Shown: in pieces, positions 1 through 10,652 of the stretch | How the letters are laid out: the number at the start of each line of letters is the position of its first letter | Position numbering within the stretch: position 1 is the stretch's first letter | Assembly: GCA_003255025.1 (NCBI GenBank) | Contig: QANY01005401.1 | Span: 558,001 to 622,000, forward strand | Direction of reading: 5' to 3' | Length of the DNA stretch: 64,000 nt | From: Datisca glomerata | Lineage: Eukaryota > Streptophyta > Magnoliopsida > Cucurbitales > Datiscaceae | The notes under the pieces: model-generated | What the model was told of the DNA's origin: nothing | Seen by the model: only the letters and a program-made list of their open reading frames with translations | Database searches by the model: none | Position numbers and translations under genes: made by a program

Positions 1-835
1 TACTCGAAAGATGAAATAAATGTTTAAACCCAAAACCTCTGATGCAACACATTGAAAAAGTTTCAAAAGATACTGTATAGTAATCCCACCAATTGAGACA
101 CCAACACATTGAAATAGTTTGAAAATGAGAATCAACTATCTCAATCAAAGTATTTGGCCAGCTTCACCTTGGCAGATCTGCACCACCTCCCCACCTTGAC
201 TTACTTGATGGAGACGGATTCAAAGAAAGTGTTTGAATTAAGGCCCCATGGTAGTTGCTTGCTGCCTGACGATCATTTTTCCAAAATAATAGGCTGCATC
301 TATGACCTTATCTCGTGTAATTTATATTCTGAGACATGCATTTAATTTGAGGTTATATTTTATTAGCATGATGCCTTTGTCCAAGATTCAATTAACTTTA
401 AGTCTCTTTGTCTAATTGAGCCAGTAAGCAATTGGGTGTACAATTGAAAATATATAAGTTTCCACAAATATTTCTTGTCCTCATCCATCAAACTATTAAG
501 TAAAAATATGCTCTTTTAATAGATCAAATGAACTGACTTGATTCCTCAGTAGATCTAATTTGATCAAAAAAAATTCCAGAGTCCCTATAACCTAAGACAA
601 TATTACTAAACAGACAAGCTAAATTGAAATGTGGCAAAATAACTATGGTGAGAAGAAATTGAAATTGAATTCATTTTCCAATTAGGACTGAATGTCTAAA
701 TGCATGCATGAAACTGAAAGATGAATATCTAAGAATCTCACTCTAGTAAACACAAAACTCACAAAATAGTAAACCCACAAATTCATAGCATATAAAAAAA
801 TCACAAATTTAGAACATATCAGTCTAAATACTTAC
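1..835. other. AT-rich sequence, nothing recognised
   Basis: No convincing exon, RNA gene or repeat is visible. The short open frame at 154-345 begins with TTG and has no recognisable domain. Confidence 0.5.
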
Positions 836-942
836 ATATCTTTCTCGAGCTTCGTCATTCTGCCAACCTTTATGAGTCGGGAAGTGCATGTTATGAAATA
901 TTTGAACACGACTGGGTGCTTCCCCAGTTGCAACTTTCTATC
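836..942 (-). pseudogene. Transposase_24-like (Ptta/En/Spm) exon remnant
   Basis: On the minus strand one frame reads GEAPSRVQIFHNMHFP followed by GWQNDEARERY and then a good GTAAGT donor. The order of a G-x-x-PSR motif, an F-x-x-x-H motif and an N/D-E-A-R stretch is that of the plant Transposase_24 domain found in CACTA (En/Spm) elements. No matching second exon, terminal repeat or start is visible, and a stop lies just upstream of the frame. I read it as one left-over exon of a decayed CACTA element. The family call is by pattern only. Confidence 0.4.
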
Positions 943-2284
943 CAAATGCAGTAAGATTTGAGATATTAGTCATAATACTATACATTATTAAACCAAAGTA
1001 AAAATAAAATTTTCTATCACCTGGCTATATTGGTAGCCGAGAAACGATAAATTTCCTCCATTATGATTGTATGAAAGTTTTTTTTACGATTTTAGCCTTG
1101 GTGATTGAGTGCAATTGTAATTTATTAGTTTAAGAATTTAAATAATCAAATCAGTTCTTAGCATCATATAAGTTCTTAACATCAGAATTATCACAAACAT
1201 TTCCTCCTCCCAAAGTGTGCACAACCAGTCACAATCATCCTAGGATGTCCCCTCATACGGATTTCACCGTGCTATCATAGGATCATCGAGTTGCAAGAAA
1301 TGTGCATGCTGTGCGTATTTGTGATCTCTATATGCTCTTGCCGCTTCTGAATTAATCATTTTAATCAATGTTTTATTGGTCGTGTCAAAGACAAAGAAGA
1401 CCTACAAACAAAACAAGTTTTAACTATTTTAGTCGTATAACAAAGAAAACAATAAATATTATCATATTTACCTACAATCCTTCAATTATAAGCATCAAGA
1501 ATTCTTCAGGTACTTTGCTCCAACCATTATATTGGAGAGGTATGAATTGTCGTACGATGACATTACAAATTAAGATTTGACAGTCTACAATCACTTACCG
1601 ATTGATTCAAAAATTACAGATAAAATATGTCAAATTACTGAAATATAACATGTTTACTATTATGAACTTCTCACAAGATAAGAGTTTCTGATACATATAA
1701 AGTCATAAAAGTAGTAGAAAGCATATAGGGTCCTTAATTGTAACTATTATATAATTACCTAGAAAGTACAAACATTTCTCCATCTTTAAATAGAGTCATC
1801 ACCAATTCATGAAGAAATAGCTACATTAAACATAGACAAAGTTGTTTATTCAACAAAATCAGTATTAAGTTCTTAGCAAGCAATTCCTTCTAACCAAACC
1901 CACACCAAGTCTTCAATTTTTTATTTTCTTGAAAAATTAGAACTTATTGACCTCCACAAAATCACAATCACCCCATAAAAACACATATGTAGGAAACCAA
2001 ATTCGACGATCATGGTTTCAAGAATCTCATTCAAAAACATCTTGCTCCTTAATAGCCACTTGTTTATTGTTTCTCCCTTGATTAACAACTTAGTAAATAA
2101 AAAAACCAAATAAGGATGCTCAAAATGAAAATTAGACTAGGAAACATATGAAATGGATCAACAATTTTTTACCAGCCAAGCAACTAATAATACAGAACTA
2201 CTAAACGAATAATGAGTAGTCAAAAGCAAGTTAGCCACAATAAACTGAATTTGTTCAGAGAAACATGATGCCTTTCTATCTATC
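943..2284. other. AT-rich intergenic sequence, nothing recognised
   Basis: Only short frames without domains are present. I see no terminal repeats, tRNA or microsatellite worth naming. Confidence 0.45.
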
Positions 2285-3672
2285 AACTAACAAGGTATGC
2301 ATCTCACCGAGAACATCGTCTATTATGGATGTTCTCAAGTAGAGGTGTGAAAACCTATGCATCTTACCTAACATGACGTCTATCATGGGTGTACTCAAGT
2401 AGAGGCGTGGAAGCCTATGCGACTCAGCAAACATGACGTTTATCATGGGTGTTCTCCAGTAGAGGCGTGAAAGCCTATGCATCTCACCAAGCATGACGTC
2501 TATCATGGGTGTTCTCAAGTAGAGGCGTGAAAGCCTTTGCATCTCACCAAGCATGACGTCTATCATGGGTGTTCTCAAGTAGAGGCGTGAAAGCCTATGC
2601 ATCTAACCAAGTATGACGTCTATCATGGGTGTACTCAAGTAGAGGCGTGAAAGCCTATGCATCTTACCAAGCATGACGTCTATCATGGGTGTTCTCAAGC
2701 AGAGGCGACAAAGCCTATGCAACTCACCAAGCATGACGTTTATCATGGGTGTTCTCAGGTAGAGGCGTGAAAACCTATGCATCTCAAGCATGACGTCTAT
2801 CATGGGTGTTCTCAAGTAGAGGCGTGAAAGCCTATGCGTCTCACCAAGCATGACGTCTATCATGGGTGTACTTAAGTAGAGGCGTGAAAGCCTATGCGTC
2901 TCACCAAGCATGACGTCTATCATGGGTGTACTCAAGTAAAGGCGTGAAAACCTATGCATCTTATCAAGCATGACGTCTATCATGGGTGTTCTCAAGTAGA
3001 GGCGTGAAAGCCTATGTGTCTCACCAAGCATGACGTTTGTCGTGGGTGTACTCAAGTAGAGGCGTGAAAGCCTATGTGACCCACCAAGCATGACGTTTAT
3101 CATGGGTGTTCTGAAGTAGAGGCGTGAAACCCTATGCATCTCACCAAGCATGGCGTCTATCATGGATGTTCTCAAGTAGAGGCGCGAAAGCCTATGCATC
3201 TCACCAAGCATGACGTCTATTATGAGTGTTCTCAAGTAGAGGCGTGAAAGCCTATGCGTCTCACCAAGCATGGTGTCTATCATGGGTGTTCTCAAGTAGA
3301 GGCGTGAAAGCCTATGCATCTCACCAAGCATGACGTCTATCATTGGTGTACTCAAGTAGAGGCGTGAAAGCATATGCGTCTCACCAAGCATGACGTTTAT
3401 CATGGGTTTACTCAAGTAGAGGCGTGAAAGCCTATGTGTCTCACCAAGCATGACCTCTATCATGGGTGTTCTCAAGTAGAGGCGTGAAAGCCTATGCGTC
3501 TCACCAAGCATGAAGTATATCATGGGTGTTCTCAAGTAGAGGCGTGAAAGCCTATGCGTCTCAGCAAGCATGACGTCTATCATGGGTGTACTCAAGTAGA
3601 GGTGTTGGAGTCTATGCGTTTGACCAAGCGTGACCTTTATCATGGGTGTTGTCAATTAAAGGCGTCAAAGCT
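2285..3672. repeat. 60-bp minisatellite, about 23 copies
   Basis: A unit of 60 bp, with one 57-bp copy near 2785, repeats about 23 times with roughly 90 percent identity between copies. The core is a TGACGTCTATCATGGGTG block followed by AAGTAGAGGCGTGAAAGCCT. The period is a multiple of three, so one minus-strand frame stays open for most of the array as a 20-residue repeat, broken at 2602. That open frame is a by-product of the period and not evidence of a gene. The array directly abuts the 3' end of the gag fragment at 3690-4235. In the gag frame each unit reads A-F-T, twelve residues, then W, which resembles the gag sequence at the junction. Confidence 0.9.
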
Positions 3673-3689
3673 CGCTCCGTCATGGATGT

Positions 3690-4235
3690 GGAAAATCCCC
3701 TTAAATGTATGAACTCATTGTAACCATAGGGCCTTATGTCATCAATGAAACGTATCATGTGTTTCTTGGCACACCCATTTCTGCCATTGTACTTTGAAAA
3801 CTTTGGGGGAAAGTAGTCCGCGGGGTATGCTCTCAAAGATATGTCGGCTGAGATATGGCGGTTTGAAGTCGACAATGAACTCATTCAGTGATGCTCTTAC
3901 TATCTCCTCTTTGAGAACCTTTTGGAGAACTTTCATGGGTAATGAAATGACCACTTCAACCAAGGACGTTGTATGCGCATGGGGTGAAGTTAGCTTGATC
4001 CATTACAGTAAAAGGTGGAGATGTTGGTGTGACATTAGTTTGTGCGAGGGTCTGAATCTTGGTATGAACATTCGGTTGAACATGGTTCTGGGCGAATGCT
4101 TGTGGTTGAAATCCTACAACAAAGGATGGTTGGATGCCATAAGTGAGGTCATTTGCATGCCTATGGTGGGGGTTGGTTGTGCTCCCATGATGGAGGCTGG
4201 TTGCGCGCCCATGGTGCAGATAGCGGTTGTGCACC
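3690..4235 (-). pseudogene. Ty3/Gypsy gag fragment
   Basis: Minus-strand frames contain KFSKYNGRNGCAKKHMIRF, then PYGYNEFIHLRGFSTSMTER and ALT. This is the N-terminal gag pattern of plant Gypsy elements (K-F-x-K-Y-x-G, H-x-x-x-F, F-x-x-S-L/M-T-x-R-A-x-T). Upstream residues (RASLNEFIVDFKPPYLSRHI) are in a different frame, so at least one frameshift is present. The coding sequence stops being recognisable at the 60-bp minisatellite. A matching primer-binding site and LTR lie further upstream on the same strand (5971-7033), so all belong to one truncated element. Protease, reverse transcriptase and integrase are absent. Confidence 0.75.
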
Positions 4236-5330
4236 CATGATGGAGGTACTCAGTTACGCGTCGATCATACGGAGGTTAGTTGCGTGCCTATGGTGTGGGT
4301 GCGGGTTGTTGCTCACGTGGGGCATGAAGCCATGGTGGCGGGTCGACATCCATGGGATGGGGGGCCTTCATTCACGGGAGTAAGCATAGGAGTGAGTGCG
4401 GGAGTGAGAGCGGGTATGAGCCTGCTTGGTGGCAGCATAGTCTGGGTTAGTAGCGGCATGGGAGATACGGGATAGGGCCTTCGTGCATGGGAGTGTGCGT
4501 GGGAGTGAGCGCGGGCGTGAGCCTGCTTGGTGGCGGCATGGGAGATGCGGGATAAGGCATTCACACACAGGAGTGAGCGTGGGAGTGAGAGAGGGCGTGA
4601 GCCTCCTTGGTGGCGGCATGGTAGATGCGGGATAGAGCCTTCGCGCGCGGGAGTGAATGCGGGCGTGAGCTTACTCAGTGGCATCATAAGAGATGCGGGA
4701 TAGGGCCTTCACGCGGGGGAGTGAGCGCGGCAGTGAGAGCGGGTGTGAGCCTTCTTGGCAATGGCATGGTAGATGCGGGATAAGGCCTTCGAGTGCGGGA
4801 GTGAGTGCAGGCGTGAACTTACTTGGTGGTGGCATGGTCTTGCTTGGTGGCGGTATGAGAGATGCAGGATAGGGCCTTCGCGCGGGATTGAGCGCGGGAG
4901 TGAGAGTCGGCGTGAACCTGCTTGGTGGCGGCATGGTAGATGCAGGATAAGGCCTTCGAGCGCAGTACAGGCGTAAGCTTACTTGGTGGCGGCATGGTCT
5001 TGCTTGGTGGCGGCATGAGAGATGCGGGAAAGGGCCTTCGCGTGCGGGATTGAGCACGGGAGTGAGAGTGGGCGTGAGCCTGCTTGATGGCGGCATTGTA
5101 GATGCGGGATAAGGCCTTCGAGCGCGGGATTAAGTGCAGGCGTGAGCTTACTTGGTGGCGGCATAAGAGATGTAGGATAAGGCCTTCGCATGCGGGAGTG
5201 AGCGTGGAAGTGAGAGTGGACGTGAGAATGCTTGGATGCGGCATGGTAGATGCGGGATAATGCCTTCACGTGCGGGAGTGGGCATGGGCGTAAGCCTGCT
5301 TGGTGGCGGCATTAGAGCTCTTTGATGGCG
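4150..5330. repeat. GC-rich degenerate minisatellite, about 70-100 bp unit
   Basis: Units contain a CTTGGTGGCGGCATGG core, an AGATGCGGGATAAGGCCTTC block and a GGGAGTGAGCGCGGG block, repeated about a dozen times with length variation. G greatly exceeds C on the plus strand. Several overlapping minus-strand frames rich in P, S, T, H and R are open here, but all are low-complexity products of the array. The array lies in the leader of the minus-strand Gypsy element between its PBS and its gag. Confidence 0.8.
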
Positions 5331-5479
5331 GCATTGGAGGTGTGTGGTGCACTTGGGCATGATGGCGGCACTTGGTGTAGGTGTGATGCTTGGTTGCGCG
5401 ACACGTATGTGTGAAGGGGGGGCATGGGGATTCTTGGGTCGTGCCCCCCGCGGGTTGTCGAGTCTCTGTCACATCCTTG

Positions 5480-5665
5480 TGTGCGGGTTGAGCGAGCTTG
5501 ACTTGGTCGAGCGGAAGCGTGTCCGCGCAAGTGTGGTGGAAGGATACTCTTAGATGGCGGGTTGGGCAAGCTTGACTTGGTCGAACGGGAGTGTGTCCGC
5601 GCAAGTGTGATGGAAGGTTGCTCTTAAGTGGCGGGTTGGGCAAGCTTGACTTGGGTGACGACATT
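5480..5665. repeat. About 75-80 bp tandem repeat, 2-3 copies
   Basis: A block with GGGTTGGGCAAGCTTGACTT and GTCCGCGCAAGTGTGGTGGA recurs near 5485, 5560 and 5634. It is distinct in sequence from the larger arrays on its left and lies in the same Gypsy leader. Confidence 0.75.
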
Positions 5666-5970
5666 GTTTGGGTCCAATGACGGGGAGGATGATGTCCTTC
5701 GGGTGTTGTGATGTGGTGGCACTGATGTATGAGTTTAATATATCAATGACTCTCTTCATCTTAACGTTGGAAGCTTGGAGCTCCCATTTAGCTTCGGCTT
5801 ACTCTTGCACCTACACAACTGCGCTTGGTTGCATCTCACGTGAAGTGTTCTCATTTTCTTATCCACGCTCGTCGTTGAGTATGTGTCGATCTCCCTCTGT
5901 GCGCGACAGAGCTACTCTTCCCTTTGCACGTCCGGCCATAGTGGTCCTCTTCGCTAGAGTGACAAACCAC

Positions 5971-5988
5971 TCCCCAGTGGAGTCGCCA
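5971..5988 (-). promoter_or_regulatory. Retrotransposon primer-binding site (tRNA-Arg type)
   Basis: The minus strand reads TGGCGACTCCACTGGGGA, the primer-binding site used by many plant Ty3/Gypsy elements of the Tat/Ogre group. It begins two bases inside an LTR end that reads CA on that strand. This fixes the orientation of the gag fragment at 3690-4235 and of the LTR to the right. Confidence 0.8.
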
Positions 5989-5990
5989 AA

Positions 5991-7033
5991 TGTAGATGCA
6001 AGGGTGTCACGTGGGTGAGATGCAGGAGTGGTCTAGTCCTAGCTCATGATCAGAACAACGCCTGAGAATGTCAGGGAGAACGCCGGGAGGTGATGAGGGA
6101 GCACTCTAGACACTCAAGGGTGGTGATAAATGCTTACTCTCTCTAGAAGTGGGAGTTTCTCTCTCTAGAAATGAGAGCTTTTCTCTCTAAAGTGAGAGCT
6201 TCTCTCTCTAAATTTCCAATCCTTGTCAAATGAAGGAGGAGTCCTCCTTTTATAGGTGAACAAAAGGAGGGGGGCCATTGCAACCAATCCCTTGATTTTG
6301 TTGTAAGCCCGCCAATCAAATCGTGCCACCTAAGTTGACTGATTATGCTTAGGTGAGTAAGAGAAGGAGTACACATGAGCCAATCGGGTGGCGCCATATG
6401 GGTCTTTGTGTAATGACCATGATCTAGGGAGAACACGCCTAGCTGTTGAGGCGCGACGAGGGTGTTCACCCAACGTCTTCTCTATAAAGGTTCTCTCAAA
6501 CAAAACCCATCCCCAAGGTGGGAGGGTACCACACTCTCAATGTCTAGAGTGGTCGTACTGAGGAGGTATGTCCCCCGCCTAGTACAACGTAGCCTCACCC
6601 CTAATCCTGCCAGTCCATAGCCTCCCGAACATTCTCAGGCAACCATACGTCCACCCAAGTCTTTGTCACTTGACTTGATGGTTTGTGATGTTATGACTTA
6701 TTGTGATAGTGTAGTGGTGTGTCTACAAGTTGCATTACAGAGAGTGATGAATGCACCTCCATGGTACACCCATGAGGGTGACATCAATGGTGCTACCATA
6801 GGGGTGACACCCCATGGTGCTGCCATGGGGACGACCTACATGGGTACCTTAGTGGTGGCACCTCAAGGGGTGCATCTTAGTGACGGCACCCCATGGGGTG
6901 CACCTCGATGGCGGCATCCCAAGGGGTGCACCTCAGCGGTGACACTCCATGGTATGTCCTGGAGACACTCCAGATACGCCGTAAGAGTTGCACTTTACGG
7001 GTAGTCAACGTTGAGGTCGTCAACCATCATGTA
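5991..7033 (-). mobile_element. 5' LTR of the minus-strand Gypsy element (right edge uncertain)
   Basis: The LTR inner end (TGCATCTACA on the minus strand) sits next to the primer-binding site. A TATAAAAGG box on the minus strand at 6246-6254 fits the LTR promoter, with transcription expected toward lower coordinates. The outer boundary near 7033 is a guess because no partner LTR or target-site duplication is visible. The downstream part of the element is missing beyond the minisatellite. Confidence 0.55.
6765..6960. repeat. Short GC-rich tandem repeat inside the LTR, about 36-48 bp unit
   Basis: Variants of GGTGGCACCCCAAGGGGTGC followed by ACCTCAG or ATCTTAG recur about five times. Each unit contains a small self-complementary CCCCATGGGG-like core. 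The plus-strand frame across it is an accident of the repeat. Confidence 0.7.
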
Positions 7034-7356
7034 CACTTCATAAAGAAACAAAATCAATAAAAGAAAATTCCATACCAAATACAAAAGGCCTAAATTCCAA
7101 AAAGATGATGAAGAACCCAAAGCATAGGGTAACCCTCAAAATGCATGTGTAATTTATATTAAAAGAACAACAAAGTTAAATTATAGCCAAATAAACTTCA
7201 AGCCAAACTAAAAAAGGAAAATGAATTAAACATTAAACCCCAAATAGAGAAAAGAGAGGACAACAGTTAAAATAACCCTAAAACCTTTTAGCTTTCTCGG
7301 GAACCAGACAGAAAATGAATGGAAAAAAGCAAGAAGTTTATAAAATAGAAGATTGA

Positions 7357-7388
<32 letters not shown>

Positions 7389-7619
7389 CATAGGGAGTGA
7401 GAGAACCAATAGAAGAAGAATAGAAAAGAAATACATTTATTTCTTCTATTCCATATATGAAGAAAAACAATAAAGAGAGAACCACCTGAACAACAAAGAA
7501 AATGATAGGTAGAATCAGGTGCGAACGTGGCTGGGGAAAGTAAGATGAGAGAGGGAAAGAGGGAGAGAAAGAGAGGAGGGAACGACATCGTCACGCGAGG
7601 GTGAGGAATTTCTTCCCTT
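7034..7619. other. AT-rich sequence with a GA microsatellite
   Basis: A run of GA dinucleotides lies at about 7354-7379 with scattered purine tracts to 7590. Frames on the minus strand here (up to 122 codons) are low-complexity S/L/F products of the CT-rich complement. No gene is recognised. Confidence 0.6.
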
Positions 7620-7968
7620 TGTGTTTATGAGGTAGCTACCTTATTAAAACCATGTCTTTTTAACAATGTTAGATAGCTTTTAACGATGATAGAAACAAGT
7701 TATTGGTAAAACCCCAAACCGTTACTGACAAAATTAAATAAGTAGTCCCTAAAACCTATGCCTTTCCTAATGATTTTTATCTTTTGTCAGTGAAAGCTAG
7801 ACTTTCACCGATTCGTCGGTAAAAGGCGTAAAAAAATTACGCACTTCATCTTTTTCCTTCCCTCGTGAAGTACGTCATCGTTAGTGACCAACTAAAAAGT
7901 TGGTCGTTATAGACATGTTTTTAGCGACACAATTGATTTCGTCGCTAAGAGCCAACTTCCTTGTAGTG
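7620..7968. mobile_element. Right terminus of a CACTA-like element
   Basis: The segment ends TTCCTTGTAGTG, the reverse of the CACTACAAGGAA terminus typical of CACTA transposons. It is preceded by short subterminal motifs in both orientations (TTAGCGAC and GTCGCTAA, ACCAACT and AGTTGGT). No left terminus is visible upstream, so it is a truncated copy. Confidence 0.55.
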
Positions 7969-8126
7969 GATACTAACTTAGGCATCAGAGGCCTTTAGGT
8001 GAGGTAACCACCCCTTGATATCTTCACTTTTAGGTTCTTTGTTTGGGTTTTATAGATTCTGAGGTCATGGGGAGCTTCATGCTAGAAGAGGATTACATGC
8101 AAAATCACTTTTGAAGTTTTCGGTAT
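7969..8126 (+). mobile_element. Truncated Gypsy 5' LTR tail
   Basis: The TTAGGCATCAGAGGCCTTTA motif followed by GGTGAGGTAACCACC resembles the downstream part of a Tat-group Gypsy LTR. It lies directly upstream of a degraded primer-binding site. The left part has been lost at the CACTA-like end. Confidence 0.4.
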
Positions 8127-8130
8127 CAAC

Positions 8131-8153
8131 AGTTGACGCTGTCTATGGGAAGT
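8131..8153 (+). promoter_or_regulatory. Degraded Gypsy primer-binding site
   Basis: The sequence AGTTGACGCTGTCTATGGGA differs by a few transitions from the GTTGGCGCCGTCTGTGGGAA that follows the 5' LTR in many plant Gypsy elements. The changes are CpG-type decays. It marks the start of an old plus-strand element. Confidence 0.5.
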
Positions 8154-9640
8154 GAACGACGATAAAATCATTTCAATTCAAAGCACTTGAAACCCTCTCT
8201 CACCCACAATGAGAGGATGAGTCTGGCGCCCCATGCCGGTGAAATCCAGGGCGTGGGGGGGATTTACCTTTCTCCTTGCTGAGAGAAGAATCATCTGCCG
8301 TAAAGATGATTACATAACAGAGGAAGTAGAATACAAAGGCTGTGACCTCTGAGGTGACCATGAGAGGGAGGAAAGACATGTTGGCCATCTCACGAATAGA
8401 AACAGTCTCTTACACGAGAGTGATCCTCCCCCACAATCTAAAGGCTCACTGCTAGAGTCTTCACACACTCGTGGAACCCTGGGGGAAGACTATGACTATC
8501 TAGGAAATGGTGGGAAAGCGCCTTAACTCAAAGAAACTGCCACCTCTCGAGGAAACTGGGACCAAAGCAAAATTAAGCTTCAGATGGCCAAGTTCCCCCG
8601 TTATGGTGGAAGTTCTGGTTAGGGCCATCCTAAGAAGACAAAGGAAGAAGCGAGATACTTAGAAGGGTTCAAAAGGAGAGCGCCCCATAAAATAACCCCG
8701 GGTGTGCTTACGACTACTGACCATGTCGCCAGAGGAAGGATGAGAACAAGGATGCTGAAAAATGAATGAAGGCAGAGATCCCTAAAGGACATTCTGTGGG
8801 TAAAATGTGAACAACTGTAGAGGATGGAGGAAAATATCGGTAGGGCACCCTCCGCCCAACTCCTTCGTGTCCTTTTGGCCACCACAAATTTTACAAGGAT
8901 CCCGCGAGAAAGTCGTGTTGTACAGATAAACGGGCCTGGGGTCATTCCCAGTTGAAATACAGGCCTTGCATCAATCCTCCACCACAAATCCCTCTCGACG
9001 AAATAACAGATATGAGCAACGTATCGTGAATCTGGTCTATACAGCTCTAGACTATCTTATCCCACCTCGGGTGAAATGGAAGGATGTGGATCGCGTCAAA
9101 ACCAGTACATGAACTTATAGGCCAACCTCAACCCGAGGCCCCTGTTAATAAATGAGGGTAGCGAAGTCATTTTACACCAGTCTTTGGAGGAACAAAGTGT
9201 TAATAGTGGAACACGCGAGTATGCTCCTCATTGGCACTCGCATGAGGCAGATGAACACATAGGACCCGATGAGCCCATGATCGGTGAACTGCCCGGAGAG
9301 CAATCTGGAGAAGAAACTGAAAAATTGTAGGATTCAATTAACCACCTGTCGTAGCGGACAAAGAAGATAGTTCCGGGAAAATTGACGCTTACTTTAGTGC
9401 GAAAAACAAGGATCTTAGGGAGTTCCTCCCATAAAAGAAAGATGAGGTTTCAGAAGGAAAGGTGCGCTAGGTCTCAAAACGGCATGTAAGGAAGTAGCTG
9501 AGGAAGCGAAATACTCGACAATCCTTGGTGCTCCACCTCAACCCTCCTTCACTCAGAGCACAGGAAGCATTCTCCTTTTTAAACGGCCAACGTCGATGTG
9601 TAACAGACAATATATGTCATGTACTCAACGACATTTATCA
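8154..9640 (+). mobile_element. Decayed Gypsy internal region
   Basis: The segment lies between the degraded primer-binding site and a 3' repeat array and has moderate GC. A start-like ATG near 8218 is followed at once by stops in every frame, so no gag or pol domain can be named. The region near 9600-9650 (a TGTCATGTACTCAACGACAT motif followed by ATTTATCAAATAAA) resembles the region downstream of pol in Tat-group elements. The minus-strand frame at 8619-8987 has no domain. Confidence 0.4.
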
Positions 9641-9679
9641 AATAAAAGGAAAAAATTGACTCTTTCACAACGTGCGATA

Positions 9680-10647
9680 AAGAATTTAAAATTGATGGCT
9701 GGTGCGGCAATCTAGCTCACCATTCGGGATTAAAAAATCATTACTAGTGTGGCAATCTAGCTTACCAGTTAGAATTAAGAAATGATGATTGTTACGACAA
9801 TCTAGCTCACCAGTTGGGATTAAAAAATTGGTGATCGGTGCGGTAGTCTCACCAGTCGGATTAAAAGTGATCTATGTCGAGCACTCTAGCTCACCAAACG
9901 AGATTAAGGGTATAGCCAGAGCAGGCACGCTTGGTAGACATCAAAGGTAAAAAAGTGATGTATGTCAAGCATTCTAGCCTGGCAACGGGATTAAGGATCT
10001 AGCTAGAGCATGGATGTCTGGCTAGACATCAGTGATAAAAAGTGATATCTGTCGAGCACCCTAACTCGCCAGATGAGATTAAGGGGTGGTCAGAGCAGGC
10101 ACGCTTGGCTCTAGGCAGAGCAGGAATTCTTGGCTAGACATCAAAGGTAAAAAATGATGTATGTTAAGATGTCTATCTCGCTAGACGGGATTAAAAGTCT
10201 AGCTAGCAGGCACGGTTGGCTAGACATCAGAGGTAAATAGTGATGTCTACTGAGCACTCTAGCTCGCCAGACGAGATTAAGAATGTCTGACTAGACATCA
10301 AAGGTAAAAAGTGATGCATGTCGAGCACTCTAGCTCGCTAGACGAGATTGAGGATCTAGCCAGAACGGGAGTACTTGGCTAGACATAAATGGAAAAAATG
10401 ATGTTTACTGAGACATTAGCTTGCCAAATGATATTGAGGATCTAGCCAGAGCAGTAATACCTGACTAGAAATCAGAGGTAAAAAGTGATGAATGTCGAAC
10501 ACTCTAGCTTGCAAGACAAGATTAAGGATCTAGTTAGAGCAGGAATGCCTGACAGGATAAGGCCAAAAGTGATGTTTACCAAGTAGACGAGATTAAGGAT
10601 CTAGCAAGAGTAAGAACACCTGGCTAGATAAGGCATAAAGTGATGTC
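9680..10647 (+). repeat. Degenerate tandem array, left half
   Basis: Units of about 60-110 bp carry CTCGCCAGACGAGATTAAGG, a CTAGCCAGAGCAGGAATGCC block, TGGCTAGACATCA and AAAAAGTGATGTCTGTCGAG. About a dozen diverged units are present. The same array resumes at 15700, so the LTR retrotransposon at 10653-15694 has inserted into it. Confidence 0.75.
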
Positions 10648-10652
10648 TGTCG

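Noticed and set aside
2285..3672. CRISPR-like array
   Set aside because: The units are contiguous 60-bp tandem repeats with no variable spacers, in a plant genome.
4313..5664. Overlapping minus-strand frames rich in P, T, S and H
   Set aside because: Products of the GC-rich minisatellite; no domain and several frames open at once.
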